Below are positions 34,982 to 48,211 of a DNA stretch of 64,000 nucleotides, one piece after another; position 1 is the stretch's first letter, and each line of letters begins with the position of its first letter. The notes beneath the pieces are model-generated. The model had not been told where the DNA came from. It was given only the letters and a program-made list of their open reading frames with translations, and searched no databases. A program made the translations under genes and the position numbers. The stretch comes from Hippopus hippopus. Its lineage: Eukaryota; Mollusca; Bivalvia; Cardiida; Cardiidae. Location of the stretch: positions 36,950,493 to 37,014,492 of the forward strand of contig OX328108.1 of NCBI GenBank assembly GCA_946811185.2, given 5' to 3'.

Positions 34982-36024
34982 GTAACAAGAAACCCAGTTA
35001 CGTTGACTACTGTCTCATACGTGCCAGTTACGCATCCGCGAAAACACGAAAAATCGACTTACGGCACATTCCATAGCAGACGACACCTCTTGCTTAAGTC
35101 AAATATAGGGAATTTTTTTTGTTCTTTTTTATCTTACTAGGGCCATTTTATTGGCATTGATACTTTGAATATGCTCAGATGATCAATGTACAGTGTAGAA
35201 ACCCCAGAAAATAATGTCACAAGTGGCTGAAAAAGACTGAAAACTCTTTCAGTAGCAACTGATTTCTATTGCATAAATCAAACAAAGGGAACTAAATTTT
35301 ATTATTATTTTTTTTAATCTCTTTTTACCGTAACAAGAAACCCAGTTACGTTGACTACCGTGTCATACGGGCCAGTTACGCACCCGCGAAAACACGAAAA
35401 ATCGACTTACGGCACATTCCATAGCAGACGACACCTCTTGCTTAAGTCAAATATAGGGAATTTTTTTTGTTCTTTTTTATCTTACTAGGGCCATTTTATT
35501 GGCATTGATACTTTGAATATGCTCAGATGATCAATGTACAGTGTAAAAACCCCAGAAGATAATGTCACAAGTGGCTAAAAAAGACTGAAAACTCTTTCAG
35601 TAGCAACTGATTTCTATTGCATAAATCAAACAAAGGGAACTAAATTTTATTATTTTTTAATCTCTTTTTACCGTAACAAGAAACCCAGTTACTTTGACTA
35701 CCGTCTCATACGTGCCAGTTATGCGCCCGCGAAAACATGAAAAATCGACTTACGGCACATTCCATAGCAGACGACACCTCTTGCTTAAATCAAATATAGG
35801 GAATTTTTTTTTTGTTCTTTTTTATCTTACTAGGGCCATTGAAATGGCATTGATAGTTTGAATATGCTCAGATGATCAATGTACAGTGTAGAAACCCCAG
35901 AAGATAATGTCACAAGTGCCTAAAAAAGACTGAAAACTCTTTCAGTAGCAACTGATTTCTATTGCATAAATCAAACAAAGGGAACTAAATTTTTATTATT
36001 TTTTTTTTAATCTCTTTTTATACC
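34982..36024 (+). repeat. Three A dimers (higher-order type 1)
   Basis: Dimers start at 34982, 35330 and 35673 (348, 343 and 352 bp). Markers: TTACGCATCCGCG in the first, GTGTCATACGGGCC in the second, TTACTTTGACTACC in the third (pre-L). The same three markers recur in the same order at 42392-43434. No gene. Confidence 0.95.
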
Positions 36025-37447
36025 GTGACAAGAAATCCAGTTGTGTTGACTACCGTCCCATACGTGCCAGTTATGCGCCCGCGAAAACATGAAAAATCGA
36101 CTTACGGCACATTCCATAGCAGACGACACCTGTTGCCTAAGTCAAATATAGGGAAATTTTTTTTTTCGTTTTCTCTTACTAGGGCCATTGAATTGGTTAC
36201 GATGACTATCGCACCCATACGTGACCGTTACGTGCTGTGCATAAAATCATAAAATCAACTAGGACACTTTCGGAGGCAACTGATACCTGTTGCACAAATC
36301 AAAGAAAGGTAAACCAAATTCGTTTTCTTACCAAGGTCATGAAAAACATTGAACCAATTTTGGTGACCGTGTGAGTCATAAGTCGATTTTATGTTTAACC
36401 GCTGCGCAAAAACATTGATTCAGAAGCAATGGGTTGCTGTTGCATAAACTTTTTCCAATAAGAAATCTTGTTCTTGTTTGAAGAATTTAGAAATAGGCCA
36501 ATGAAATACAATAAGATGTAAGAATGACTAATAATAAAAATAGGTAAAATAGATAAAATGGCAAAGTTAGGGATTCAACCTTTGACCATCAGGACCCAAA
36601 AAAGGTCTTGGTGCAGGGGTCAAACCCTCTTTGCGATTGAATAGGCTCAAATGACCCGAAGATTTAACATAGATATACAGAGATTTCCCCCCCCTTCCAA
36701 TCTGCCAATCAAATCTCAGGCCTCTATTAAATTATCCAATCACAGAAGCTTTTAGAAAATCAAAATGGCGTCCAATCAGCCAATCAAATCTCAGGCCTCT
36801 ATTAAATTATCCAATCACAGAAGCTTTTAGAAAATCAAAATGGCGTCCAATCAGCCAATCAAATCTCATCCCTCTCTCCAAATTATCCAATCAGAAAAGC
36901 TTTGAGAAATTCAATATTGCGCCCAATCAGCCAATCAAATTGCAGACACACCCACAGAATCATCCAATCAGAAAGCTTTGAGCCATTTGAAATGGCGCCC
37001 GAAAATATCGATAGAAAACAGTGAACAAGAATCGGCATAAAAGTGGATTTTAAGTCTTCTTTGAAGGCTGTTATGCAGTCCTTGGCAAACTGCCAGGCAT
37101 GCACCCTCCACACATGCCAGATTTCACTGAAACTGGGCGAAAATTTAAGAAAACAGGGTGACAGAAGACCTTGTTTTGGTGCCTTCTAGCACCTTGCAAG
37201 AGTGACTTCCCCTGATCTCTTGATTCGATTTGCTTTTCTAATTCAGGCCAACTGCCATACTGTACATTGATACTTTAAATATGCTAAGATGATCAATGTA
37301 CAGTGTAGAAACCCCAGAAAAGAAGAAAATAATGTCACAAGTGGCCAAAAAAGACTGAAAACTCTTTCAGTAGCAACTGATTTCTATTGCATAAATCAAA
37401 CAAAGGGAACTAAATTTTATTATTATTTTTTTTAATCTCTTTTTACC
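36025..37447 (+). repeat. L unit copy 13 (1423 bp)
   Basis: CCAAT units 36697-36997. Unit 2 opens CCAATCAGCCAATC as in copy 14, where other copies have CCAATCTGCCAATC. Private: CAGTTGTGTTGAC, GAAACTGGGCG. CAATGGGTTGC is shared with copies 6 and 16. Confidence 0.96.
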
Positions 37448-38496
37448 GTAACAAGAAACCCAGTTACGTTGACTACTGTCTCATACGTGCCAGTTACGCA
37501 TCCGCGAAAACACGAAAAATCGACTTACGGCACATTCCATAGCAGACGACACCTCTTGCTTAAGTCAAATATAGGGAATTTTTTTTGTTCTTTTTTATCT
37601 TACTAGGGCCATTTTATTGGCATTGATACTTTGAATATGCTCAGATGATCAATGTACAGTGTAGAAACCCCAGAAAATAATGTCACAAGTGGCTGAAAAA
37701 GACTGAAAACTCTTTCAGTAGCAACTGATTTCTATTGCATAAATCAAACAAAGGGAACTAAATTTTATTATTATTTTTTTTAATCTCTTTTTACCGTAAC
37801 AAGAAACCCAATTACGTTGACTACCGTGTCATACGTGCCAGTTACGCACCCGCGAAAACACGAAAAATCGACTTACGGCACATTCCATAGCAGACGACAC
37901 CTCTTGCTTAAGTCAAATATAGGGAATTTTTTTTGTTCTTTTTTATCTTACTAGGGCCATTTTATTGGCATTGATACTTTGAATATGCTCAGATGATCAA
38001 TGTACAGTGTAGAAACCCCAGAAAATAATGTCACAAGTGGCTGAAAAAGACTGAAAACTCTTTCAGTAGCAACTGATTTCTATTGCATAAATCAAACAAA
38101 GGGAACTAAATTTTATTATTATTTTTTTTTTATCTCTTTTTACCGTAACAAGAAACCCAGTTACGTTGAGTACCGTCTCATACGTGCCAGTTATGCGCCC
38201 GCGAAAACATGAAAAATCGACTTACGGCACATTCCATAGCAGACGACACCTCTTGCTTAAATCAAATATAGGGAATTTTTTTTTTGTTCTTTTTTATCTT
38301 ACTAGGGCCATTGAAATGGCATTGATAGTTTGAATATGCTCAGATGATCAATGTACAGTGTAGAAACCCCAGAAGATAATGTCACAAGTGCCTAAAAAAG
38401 ACTGAAAACTCTTTCAGTAGCAACTGATTTCTATTGCATAAATCAAACAAAGGGAACTAAATTTTTATTATTTTTTTTTTAATCTCTTTTTATACC
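37448..38496 (+). repeat. Three A dimers (higher-order type 2)
   Basis: Dimers start at 37448, 37796 and 38145 (348, 349 and 352 bp). Markers: GCATCCGCG in the first, no GGG change in the second (GTGTCATACGTG, with a private CCCAATTACG), TTGAGTACCGTC in the third (pre-L). The series is repeated at 39920-40968. No gene. Confidence 0.95.
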
Positions 38497-39919
38497 GTGA
38501 CAAGAAATCCAGTTGCGTTGACTACCGTCCCATACGTGCCAGTTATGCGCCCGCGAAAACATGAAAAATCGACTTACGGCACATTCCATAGCAGACGACA
38601 CCTCTTGCCTAAGTCAAATATAGGGAAATTTTTTTTTTCGTTTTCTCTTACTAGGGCCATTGAATTGGTTACAATGACTATCGCACCCATACGTGTCCGT
38701 TTCGTGCTGTGCATAAAATCATAAAATCAACTAGGACACTTTCGGAGGCAACTGATACCTGTTGCACAAATCAAAGAAAGGTAAACCAAATTCGTTTTCT
38801 TACCAAGGTCATGAAAAACATTGAACCAATTTTGGTGACCGTGTGAGTCATAAGTCGATTTTATGTTTAACCGCTGCGCAAAAACATTGATTCAGAAGCA
38901 ACGGGTTGCTGTTGCATAAACTTTTTCCAATAAGAAATCTTGTTCTTGTTTGAAGAATTTAGAAATAGGCCAATGAAATACAATAAGATGTAAGAATGAC
39001 TAATAATAAAAATAGGTAAAATAGATAAAATGGCAAAGTTAGGGATTCAACCTTTGACCATCAGGACCCAAAAAAGGTCTTGGTGCAGGGGTCAAACCCT
39101 CTTTGCGATTGAATAGGCTCAAATGACCCGAAGATTTAACATAGATATACAGAGATTTCCCCCCCCTTCCAATCTGCCAATCAAATCTCAGGCCTCTATT
39201 AAATTATCCAATCACAGAAGCTTTTAGAAAATCAAAATGGCGTCCAATCAGCCAATCAAATCTCAGGCCTCTATTAAATTATCCAATCACAGAAGCTTTT
39301 AGAAAATCAAAATGGCGTCCAATCAGCCAATCAAATCTCATCCCTCTCTCCAAATTATCCAATCAGAAAAGCTTTGAGAAATTCAATATTGCGCCCAATC
39401 AGCCAATCAAATTGCAGACACACCCACAGAATCATCCAATCAGAAAGCTTTGAGCCATTTGAAATGGCGCCCGAAAATATCGATAGAAAACAGTGAACAA
39501 GAATCGGCATAAAAGTGGATTTTAAGTCTTCTTTGAAGGCTGTTATGCAGTCCTTGGCAAACTGCCAGGCATGCACCCTCCACACATGCCAGATTTCACT
39601 GAAAATGGGCGAAAATTTAAGAAAACAGGGTGACAGAAGACCTTGTTTTGGTGCCTTCTAGCACCTTGCAAGAGTGACTTCCCCTGATCTCTTGATTCGA
39701 TTTGCTTTTCTAATTCAGGCCAACTGCCATACTGTACATTGATACTTTAAATATGCTAAGATGATCAATGTACAGTGTAGAAACCCCAGAAAAGAAGAAA
39801 ATAATGTCACAAGTGGCCAAAAAAGACTGAAAACTCTTTCAGTAGCAACTGATTTCTATTGCATAAATCAAACAAAGGGAACTAAATTTTATTATTATTT
39901 TTTTTAATCTCTTTTTACC
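38497..39919 (+). repeat. L unit copy 14 (1423 bp)
   Basis: CCAAT units 39169-39469; unit 2 opens CCAATCAGCC as in copy 13. GGTTACAATGAC and GTTTCGTGCTG are shared with copy 15; ACGTGTCCG and ACACCTCTTGCCTAAG are private. Confidence 0.96.
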
Positions 39920-40968
39920 GTAACAAGAAACCCAGTTACGTTGACTACTGTCTCATACGTGCCAGTTACGCATCCGCGAAAACACGAAAAATCGACTTAC
40001 GGCACATTCCATAGCAGACGACACCTCTTGCTTAAGTCAAATATAGGGAATTTTTTTTGTTCTTTTTTATCTTACTAGGGCCATTTTATTGGCATTGATA
40101 CTTTGAATATGCTCAGATGATCAATGTACAGTGTAGAAACCCCAGAAAATAATGTCACAAGTGGCTGAAAAAGACTGAAAACTCTTTCAGTAGCAACTGA
40201 TTTCTATTGCATAAATCAAACAAAGGGAACTAAATTTTATTATTATTTTTTTTAATCTCTTTTTACCGTAACAAGAAACCCAGTTACGTTGACTACCGTG
40301 TCATACGTGCCAGTTACGCACCCGCGAAAACACGAAAAATCGACTTACGGCACATTCCATAGCAGACGACACCTCTTGCTTAAGTCAAATATAGGGAATT
40401 TTTTTTGTTCTTTTTTATCTTACTAGGGCCATTTTATTGGCATTGATACTTTGAATATGCTCAGATGATCAATGTACAGTGTAGAAACCCCAGAAAATAA
40501 TGTCACAAGTGGCTGAAAAAGACTGAAAACTCTTTCAGTAGCAACTGATTTCTATTGCATAAATCAAACAAAGGGAACTAAATTTTATTATTATTTTTTT
40601 TTTATCTCTTTTTACCGTAACAAGAAACCCAGTTACGTTGAGTACCGTCTCATACGTGCCAGTTATGCGCCCGCGAAAACATGAAAAATCGACTTACGGC
40701 ACATTCCATAGCAGACGACACCTCTTGCTTAAATCAAATATAGGGAATTTTTTTTTTGTTCTTTTTTATCTTACTAGGGCCATTGAAATGGCATTGATAG
40801 TTTGAATATGCTCAGATGATCAATGTACAGTGTAGAAACCCCAGAAGATAATGTCACAAGTGCCTAAAAAAGACTGAAAACTCTTTCAGTAGCAACTGAT
40901 TTCTATTGCATAAATCAAACAAAGGGAACTAAATTTTTATTATTTTTTTTTTAATCTCTTTTTATACC
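39920..40968 (+). repeat. Three A dimers (higher-order type 2, second copy)
   Basis: Dimers start at 39920, 40268 and 40617 (348, 349 and 352 bp). Near identical to 37448-38496, including TTGAGTACCGTC in the pre-L dimer. No gene. Confidence 0.95.
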
Positions 40969-42391
40969 GTGACAAGAAATCCAGTTGCGTTGACTACCGT
41001 CCCATACGTGCCAGTTATGCGCCCGCGAAAACATGAAAAATCGACTTACGGCACATTCCATAGCAGACGACACCTGTTGCCTAAGTCAAATATAGGGAAA
41101 TTTTTTTTTTCGTTTTCTCTTACTAGGGCCATTGAATTGGTTACAATGACTATCGCACCCATACGTGACCGTTTCGTGCTGTGCATAAAATCATAAAATC
41201 AACTAGGACACTTTCGGAGGCAACTGATACCTGTTGCACAAATCAAAGAAAGGTAAACCAAATTCGTTTTCTTACCAAGGTCATGAAAAACATTGAACCA
41301 ATTTTGGTGACCGTGTGAGTCATAAGTCGATTTTATGTTTAACCGCTGCGCAAAAACATTGATTCAGAAGCAACGGGTTGCTGTTGCATAAACTTTTTCC
41401 AATAAGAAATCTTGTTCTTGTTTGAAGAATTTAGAAATAGGCCAATGAAATACAATAAGATGTAAGAATGACTAATAATAAAAATAGGTAAAATAGATAA
41501 AATGGCAAAGTTAGGGATTCAACCTTTGACCATCAGGACCCAAAAAAGGTCTTGGTGCAGGGGTCAAACCCTCTTTGCGATTGAATAGGCTCAAATGACC
41601 CGAAGATTTAACATAGATATACAGAGATTTCCCCCCCCTTCCAATCTGCCAATCAAATCTCAGGCCTCTATTAAATTATCCAATCACAGAAGCTTTTAGA
41701 AAATCAAAATGGCGTCCAATCTGCCAATCAAATCTCAGGCCTCTATTAAATTATCCAATCACAGAAGCTTTTAGAAAATCAAAATGGCGTCCAATCAGCC
41801 AATCAAATCTCATCCCTCTCTCCAAATTATCCAATCAGAAAAGCTTTGAGAAATTCAATATTGCGCCCAATCAGCCAATCAAATTGCAGACACACCCACA
41901 GAATCATCCAATCAGAAAGCTTTGAGCCATTTGAAATGGCGCCCGAAAATATCGATAGAAAACAGTGAACAAGAATCGGCATAAAAGTGGATTTTAAGTC
42001 TTCTTTGAAGGCTGTTATGCAGTCCTTGGCAAACTGCCAGGCATGCACCCTCCACACATGCCAGATTTCACTGAAAATGGGCGAAAATTTAAGAAAACAG
42101 GGTGACAGAAGACCTTGTTTTGGTGCCTTCTAGCACCTTGCAAGAGTGACTTCCCCTGATCTCTTGATTCGATTTGCTTTTCTAATTCAGGCCAACTGCC
42201 ATACTGTACATTGATACTTTAAATATGCTAAGATGATCAATGTACAGTGTAGAAACCCCAGAAAAGAAGAAAATAATGTCACAAGTGGCCAAAAAAGACT
42301 GAAAACTCTTTCAGTAGCAACTGATTTCTATTGCATAAATCAAACAAAGGGAACTAAATTTTATTATTATTTTTTTTAATCTCTTTTTACC
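40969..42391 (+). repeat. L unit copy 15 (1423 bp)
   Basis: CCAAT units 41641-41941. Shares GGTTACAATGAC and GTTTCGTGCTG with copy 14 but has CCAATCTGCC in unit 2, so an exchange point between copies 14 and 15 probably lies within L. Confidence 0.96.
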
Positions 42392-43434
42392 GTAACAAGA
42401 AACCCAGTTACGTTGACTACTGTCTCATACGTGCCAGTTACGCATCCGCGAAAACACGAAAAATCGACTTACGGCACATTCCATAGCAGACCACACCTCT
42501 TGCTTAAGTCAAATATAGGGAATTTTTTTTGTTCTTTTTTATCTTACTAGGGCCATTTTATTGGCATTGATACTTTGAATATGCTCAGATGATCAATGTA
42601 CAGTGTAGAAACCCCAGAAAATAATGTCACAATTGGCTGAAAAAGACTGAAAACTCTTTCAGTAGCAACTGATTTCTATTGCATAAATCAAACAAAGGGA
42701 ACTAAATTTTATTATTATTTTTTTTAATCTCTTTTTACCGTAACAAGAAACCCAGTTACGTTGACTACCGTGTCATACGGGCCAGTTACGCACTCGCGAA
42801 AACACGAAAAATCGACTTACGGCACATTCCATAGCAGACGACACCTCTTGCTTAAGTCAAATATAGGGAATTTTTTTTGTTCTTTTTTATCTTACTAGGG
42901 CCATTTTATTGGCATTGATACTTTGAATATGCTCAGATGATCAATGTACAGTGTAAAAACCCCAGAAGATAATGTCACAAGTGGCTAAAAAAGACTGAAA
43001 ACTCTTTCAGTAGCAACTGATTTCTATTGCATAAATCAAACAAAGGGAACTAAATTTTATTATTTTTTAATCTCTTTTTACCGTAACAAGAAACCCAGTT
43101 ACTTTGACTACCGTCTCATACGTGCCAGTTATGCGCCCGCGAAAACATGAAAAATCGACTTACGGCACATTCCATAGCAGACGACACCTCTTGCTTAAAT
43201 CAAATATAGGGAATTTTTTTTTTGTTCTTTTTTATCTTACTAGGGCCATTGAAATGGCATTGATAGTTTGAATATGCTCAGATGATCAATGTACAGTGTA
43301 GAAACCCCAGAAGATAATGTCACAAGTGCCTAAAAAAGACTGAAAACTCTTTCAGTAGCAACTGATTTCTATTGCATAAATCAAACAAAGGGAACTAAAT
43401 TTTTATTATTTTTTTTTTAATCTCTTTTTATACC
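42392..43434 (+). repeat. Three A dimers (higher-order type 1, second copy)
   Basis: Dimers start at 42392, 42740 and 43083 (348, 343 and 352 bp), matching the set at 34982. Private: GCAGACCACACC in the first (the same change occurs at 21250, 21950 and 55285) and CACTCGCG in the second. No gene. Confidence 0.95.
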
Positions 43435-44857
43435 GTGACAAGAAATCCAGTTGCGTTGACTACCGTCCCATACGTGCCAGTTATGCGCCCGCGAAAACAT
43501 GAAAAATCGACTTACGGCACATTCCATAGCAGACGACACCTGTTGCCTAAGTCAAATATAGGGAAATTTTTTTTTTCGTTTTCTCTTACTAGGGCCATTG
43601 AATTGGTTACGATGACTATCGCACCCATACGTGACCTTTACGTGCTGTGCATAAAATCATAAAATCAACTAGGACACTTTCGGAGGCAACTGATACCTGT
43701 TGCACAAATCAAAGAAAGGTAAACCAAATTCGTTTTCTTACCAAGGTCATGAAAAACATTGAACCAATTTTGGTGACCGTGTGAGTCATAAGTCGATTTT
43801 ATGTTTAACCGCTGCGCAAAAACATTGATTCAGAAGCAATGGGTTGCTGTTGCATAAACTTTTTCTAATAAGAAATCTTGTTCTTGTTTGAAGAATTTAG
43901 AAATAGGCCAATGAAATACAATAAGATGTAAGAATGACTAATAATAAAAATAGGTAAAATAGATAAAATGGCAAAGTTAGGGATTCAACCTTTGACCATC
44001 AGGACCCAAAAAAGGTCTTGGTGCAGGGGTCAAACCCTCTTTGCGATTGAATAGGCTCAAATGACCCGAAGATTTAACATAGATATACAGAGATTTCCCC
44101 CCCCTTCCAATCTGCCAATCAAATCTCAGGCCTCTATTAAATTATCCAATCACAGAAGCTTTTAGAAAATCAAAATGGCGTCCAATCTGCCAATCAAATC
44201 TCAGGCCTCTATTAAATTATCCAATCACAGAAGCTTTTAGAAAATCAAAATGGCGTCCAATCAGCCAATCAAATCTCATCCCTCTCTCCAAATTATCCAA
44301 TCAGAAAAGCTTTGAGAAATTCAATATTGCGCCCAATCAGCCAATCAAATTGCAGACACACCCACAGAATCATCCAATCAGAAAGCTTTGAGCCATTTGA
44401 AATGGCGCCCGAAAATATCGATAGAAAACAGTGAACAAGAATCGGCATAAAAGTGGATTTTAAGTCTTCTTTGAAGGCTGTTATGCAGTCCTTGGCAAAC
44501 TGCCAGGCATGCACCCTCCACACATGCCAGATTTCACTGAAAATGGGCGAAAATTTAAGAAAACAGGGTGACAGAAGACCTTGTTTTGGTGCCTTCTAGC
44601 ACCTTGCAAGAGTGACTTCCCCTGATCTCTTGATTCGATTTGCTTTTCTAATTCAGGCCAACTGCCATACTGTACATTGATACTTTAAATATGCTAAGAT
44701 GATCAATGTACAGTGTAGAAACCCCAGAAAAGAAGAAAATAATGTCACAAGTGGCCAAAAAAGACTGAAAACTCTTTCAGTAGCAACTGATTTCTATTGC
44801 ATAAATCAAACAAAGGGAACTAAATTTTATTATTATTTTTTTTAATCTCTTTTTACC
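43435..44857 (+). repeat. L unit copy 16 (1423 bp)
   Basis: CCAAT units 44107-44407, 12 boxes. CAATGGGTTGC as in copy 13. Private: GTGACCTTTACG, TTTTTCTAATAAG. Confidence 0.96.
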
Positions 44858-46608
44858 GTAACAAGAAACCCAGTTACGTTGACTACTGTCTCATACGTGC
44901 CAGTTACGCATCCGCGAAAACACGAAAAATCGACTTACGGCACATTCCATAGCAGACGACACCTCTTGCTTAAGTCAAATATAGGGAATTTTTTTTGTTT
45001 TTTTTTATCTTACTAGGGCCATTTTATTGGCATTGATACTTTGAATATGCTCAGATGATCAATGTACAGTGTAGAAACCCCAGAAAATAATGTCACAAGT
45101 GGCTGAAAAAGACTGAAAACTCTTTCAGTAGCAACTGATTTCTATTGCATAAATCAAACAAAGGGAACTAAATTTTATTATTATTTTTTTTAATCTCTTT
45201 TTACCGTAACAAGAAACCGAGTTACGTTGACTACCGTGTCATACGTGCCAGTTACGCACCCGCGAAAACACGAAAAATCAACTTACGGCACATTCCATAG
45301 CAGACGACACCTCTTGCTTAAGTCAAATATAGGGAATTTTTTTTGTTCTTTTTTATCTTACTAGGGCCATTTTATTGGCATTGATACTTTGAATATGCTC
45401 AGATGATCAATGTACAGTGTAGAAACCCCAGAAGATAATGTCACAAGTGCCTAAAAAAGACTGAAAACTCTTTCAGTAGCAACTGATTTCTATTGCATAA
45501 ATCAAACAAAGGGAACTAAATTTTATTATTATTTTTTTTTTATCTCTTTTTACCGTAACAAGAAACCCAGTTACGTTGACTACCGTCTCATACGTGCCAG
45601 TTACGCACCCGCGAAAACACGAAAAATCGACTTACGGCACATTCCATAGCAGACGACACCTCTTGCTTAAGTCAAATATAGGGAATTTTTTTTGTTCTTT
45701 TTTATCTTACTAGGGCCATTTTATTGGCATTGATACTTTGAATATGCTCAGATGATCAATGTACAGTGTAGAAACCCCAGAAGATAATGTCACAAGTGCC
45801 TAAAAAAGACTGAAAACTCTTTCAGTAGCAACTGATTTCTATTGCATAAATCAAACAAAGGGAACTAAATTTTTACTTTTTTTGTAATCTCTTTTTACCG
45901 TAACAAGAAACCCAGTTACGTTGACTACTCTCTCATACGTGCCAGTTACGCACCCGCAAAAACACGAAAAATCGACTTACGGCACATTCCATAGCAGACG
46001 ACACCTCTTGCTTAAGTCAAATATAGGGAATTTTTTTTGTTCTTTTTTATCTTACTAGGGCCATTTTATTGGCATTGATACTTTGAATATGCTCAGATGA
46101 TCAATGTACAGTGTAGAAACCCCAGAAAATAAGAAAATAATGTCACAAGTGGCTGAAAAAGACTGAAAACTCTTTCAGTAGCAACTGATTTCTATTGCAT
46201 AAATCAAACAAAGGGAACTAAATTTTATTATTATTTTTTTTTTATCTCTTTTTACCGTAACAAGAAACCCAGTTACGTTGACTACCGTCTCATACGTGCC
46301 AGTTACGCACCCGCGAAAACATGAAAAATCGACTTACGGCACATTCCATAGCAGACGACACCTCTTGCTTAAATCAAATATAGGGAATTTTTTTTTTGTT
46401 CTTTTTTATCTTACTAGGGCCATTGAAATGGCATTGATAGTTTGAATATGCTCAGATGATCAATGTACAGTGTAGAAACCCCAGAAGATAATGTCACAAG
46501 TGCCTAAAAAAGACTGAAAACTCTTTCAGGAGCAACTGATTTCTATTGCATAAATCAAACAAAGGGAACTAAATTTTTATTATTTTTTTTTTAATCTCTT
46601 TTTATACC
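44858..46608 (+). repeat. Five A dimers
   Basis: Dimers start at 44858, 45206, 45555, 45900 and 46257 (348, 349, 345, 357 and 352 bp). 45555 and 45900 match 9830-10532 in run type and in ACTCTCTCATACG with CACCCGCAAAAAC. The last is a hybrid pre-L dimer: GTTACGCACCCGCG (ordinary) followed by AAAACATGAAA (pre-L). No gene. Confidence 0.95.
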
Positions 46609-48033
46609 GTGACAAGAAATCCAGTTGCGTTGACTACCGTCCCATACGTGCCAGTTATGCGCCCGCGAAAACATGAAAAATCGACTTACGGCACATTCCA
46701 TAGCAGACGACACCTGTTGCCTAAGTCAAATATAGGGAAATTTTTTTTTTCGTTTTCTCTTACTAGGGCCATTGAATTGGTTACAATGACTAACGCACCC
46801 ATACGTGACCGTTACGTGCTGTGCATAAAATCATAAAATCAACTAGGACACTTTCGGAGGCAACTGATACCTGTTGCACAAATCAAAGAAAGGTAAACCA
46901 AATTCGTTTTCTTACCAAGGTCATGAAAAACATTGAACCAATTTTGGTGACCGTGTGAGTCATAAGTCGATTTTATGTTTAACCGCTGCGCAAAAACATT
47001 GATTCAGAAGCAACGGGTTGCTGTTGCATAAACTTTTTCCAATAAGAAATCTTGTTCTTGTTTGAAGAATTTAGAAATAGGCCAATGAAATACAATAAGA
47101 TGTAAGAATGACTAATAATAAAAATAGGTAAAATAGATAAAATGGCAAAGTTAGGGATTCAACCTTTGACCATCAGGACCCAAAAAAGGTCTTGGTGCAG
47201 GGGTCAAACCCTCTTTGCGATTGAATAGGCTCAAATGACCCGAAGATTTAACATAGATATACAGAGATTTCCCCCCCCCTTCCAATCTGCCAATCAAATC
47301 TCAGGCCTCTATTAAATTATCCAATCACAGAAGCTTTTAGAAAATCAAAATGGCGTCCAATCTGCCAATCAAATCTCAGGCCTCTATTAAATCATCCAAT
47401 CACAGAAGCTTTTAGAAAATCAAAATGGCGTCCAATCAGCCAATCAAATCTCATCCCTCTCTCCAAATTATCCAATCAGAAAAGCTTTGAGAAATTCAAT
47501 ATTGCGCCCAATCAGCCAATCAAATTGCAGACACACCCACAGAATCATCCAATCAGAAAGCTTTGAGCCATTTGAAATGGCGCCCGAAAATATCGATAGA
47601 AAACAGTGAACAAGAATCGGCATAAAAGTGGATTTTAAGTCTTCTTTGAAGGCTGTTATGCAGTCCTTGGCAAACTGCCAGGCATGCACCCTCCACACAT
47701 GCCAGATTTCACTGAAAATGGGCGAAAATTTAAGAAAACAGGGTGACAGAAGACCTTGTTTGGGTGCCTTCTAGCACCTTGCAAGAGTGACTTCCCCTGA
47801 TCTCTTGATTCGATTTGCTTTTCTAATTCAGGCCAACTGCCATACTGTACATTGATACTTTAAATATGCTAAGATGATCAATGTACAGTGTAGAAACCAC
47901 AGAAAAGAATAAAATAATGTCACAAGTGGCCAAAAAAGACTGAAAACTCTTTCAGTAGCAACTGATTTCTATTGCATAAATCAAACAAAGGGAACTAAAT
48001 TTTATTATTATTTTTTTTTTATCTCTTTTTACC
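46609..48033 (+). repeat. L unit copy 17 (1425 bp)
   Basis: CCAAT units 47282-47582. Four rare variants are shared only with copy 18: ACAATGACTAACGCACC, TTAAATCATCCAATC in unit 2, CTTGTTTGGGTGCC, and AAACCACAGAAAAGAATAAAAT. The two are a recent tandem duplication. Confidence 0.96.
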
Positions 48034-48211
48034 GTAACAAGAAACCCAGTTACGTTGACTACCGTCTCATACGTGCCAGTTACGCACCCGCGAAAACACG
48101 AAAAATCGACTTACGGCACATTCCATAGCAGACGACAACTGATTTCTATTGCATAAATCAAACAAAGGGAACTAAATTTTTATTATTTTTTTTTTAATCT
48201 CTTTTTATACC
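48034..48211 (+). repeat. Half-length A unit (178 bp), hybrid of the two halves
   Basis: The unit starts as an ordinary A first half and switches at about 48138 from GCAGACGAC to AACTGATTTC, the corresponding point of the second half. One half-unit is therefore missing. It is the only single half-unit in the window and sits between the duplicate L copies 17 and 18, whose starts are just 1603 bp apart. The product expected from crossover between two paralogous half-units. Confidence 0.95.
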
